Notes under the pieces: model-generated | The model's input: only the letters and a program-made list of their open reading frames with translations | Told to the model about the DNA's origin: nothing | The model's database searches: none | Source: Aliiroseovarius pelagivivens | Lineage (GTDB): Bacteria; Pseudomonadota; Alphaproteobacteria; Rhodobacterales; Rhodobacteraceae | Assembly (NCBI RefSeq): GCF_900302485.1 | Contig: NZ_OMOI01000001.1 | Span: 558,001-622,000, forward strand | Direction of reading: 5' to 3' | DNA: 64,000 nucleotides | In this document: piece after piece, positions 63,892 to 64,000 of the stretch | Layout: each line of letters opens with the position of its first letter | How positions within the stretch are numbered: position 1 is the stretch's first letter | Made by a program: the position numbers and the translations under genes

Positions 63892-64000
63892 GCGGTCGCT
63901 CCCGGTCCTGTGCCCATGTGGTGGAATGGGCTGGTCGGTCACACATAGCGGGGAGCGCTGCAGCCTGCAAGCATCAGGCAGGGATGTCAGCCGTCTTCAT

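Noticed and set aside
63974..64000. Nine-codon minus-strand frame ending in TGA at the window edge, possibly the end of another gene
   Set aside because: Too short to support; the position upstream of the acyltransferase is plausible, but any frame could end this way.

Overview
The window is a chromosomal segment from an alphaproteobacterium, most probably a Rhodobacteraceae (Roseobacter-group) marine bacterium. The evidence is high-GC coding sequence, several alphaproteobacterial gene orders (tldD / coxB-ctaB-ctaG-coxC-surf1-thrC-M16 protease; tatABC; yajC-secDF-ccmABCDG, the Rhodobacter helABCDX arrangement), pyruvate carboxylase, PtsP and SulP. I see no phage, insertion sequence, CRISPR array or complete defence island. 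Most of the window is housekeeping sequence with a few AT-richer accessory insertions.

Layout. 1-2.7 kb: end of an unknown gene, a LysR-like regulator with an unusual effector part, an XRE regulator, two identical tandem tRNA-Gly(GCC) genes and a small Cys/His-rich protein. 2.7-9 kb (minus strand): pyruvate carboxylase, DprA, TldD. 9-18 kb (plus): aa3-type cytochrome oxidase subunits II and III with assembly factors (CtaB, small CoxF-like protein, CtaG, SURF1), then threonine synthase, an M16 peptidase, a RimJ-like acetyltransferase and an FAD-linked oxidase. 18-25 kb: purine/methylthioadenosine salvage (Apt, MtnP) around a DUF418-like membrane protein, a SulP anion transporter, small acyltransferases and a flavin reductase. 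25-33 kb: PtsP (nitrogen PTS enzyme I), cysteine synthase, a secreted SNase-like fragment, a DMT transporter, an FAD oxidoreductase, and a divergent NmrA-like reductase/TetR pair with clear operators. 33.6-39.2 kb: a four-gene operon (membrane protein, TetR, membrane fusion protein, RND pump) behind a strong palindrome. 39.4-47.5 kb: aspartokinase, TraB-like protein, GNAT, DUF1178, NUDIX, MetG, MFS and an ABC ATPase. 47.7-64 kb: tatABC, an AT-rich insertion with a periplasmic ClpP-fold protein, DUF815 ATPase, DUF2235 hydrolase, SerS, cupin, YajC, a fused SecDF, TauE/SafE-like permease, Mth938-like protein, ccmABCDG, DUF1223 and an LpxL-type acyltransferase.

How the genes connect. Respiratory biogenesis dominates: heme A synthesis and copper insertion for the oxidase at 9-13 kb, and cytochrome c maturation at 59-62 kb. 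Both depend on export through Sec (YajC, SecDF) and Tat (TatABC), whose genes are also here. Central carbon and amino-acid metabolism is represented by Pyc, ThrC, LysC, CysK and PtsP.

No clear new multi-gene system was found. The observations most worth a second look are the opposite-charge cytoplasmic tails of TatB and TatC, the SecD-SecF fusion with a possible internal ribosome-binding site, the two operator architectures for TetR regulators, palindromes in front of pyc and cysK, and the orphan low-GC secreted proteins.
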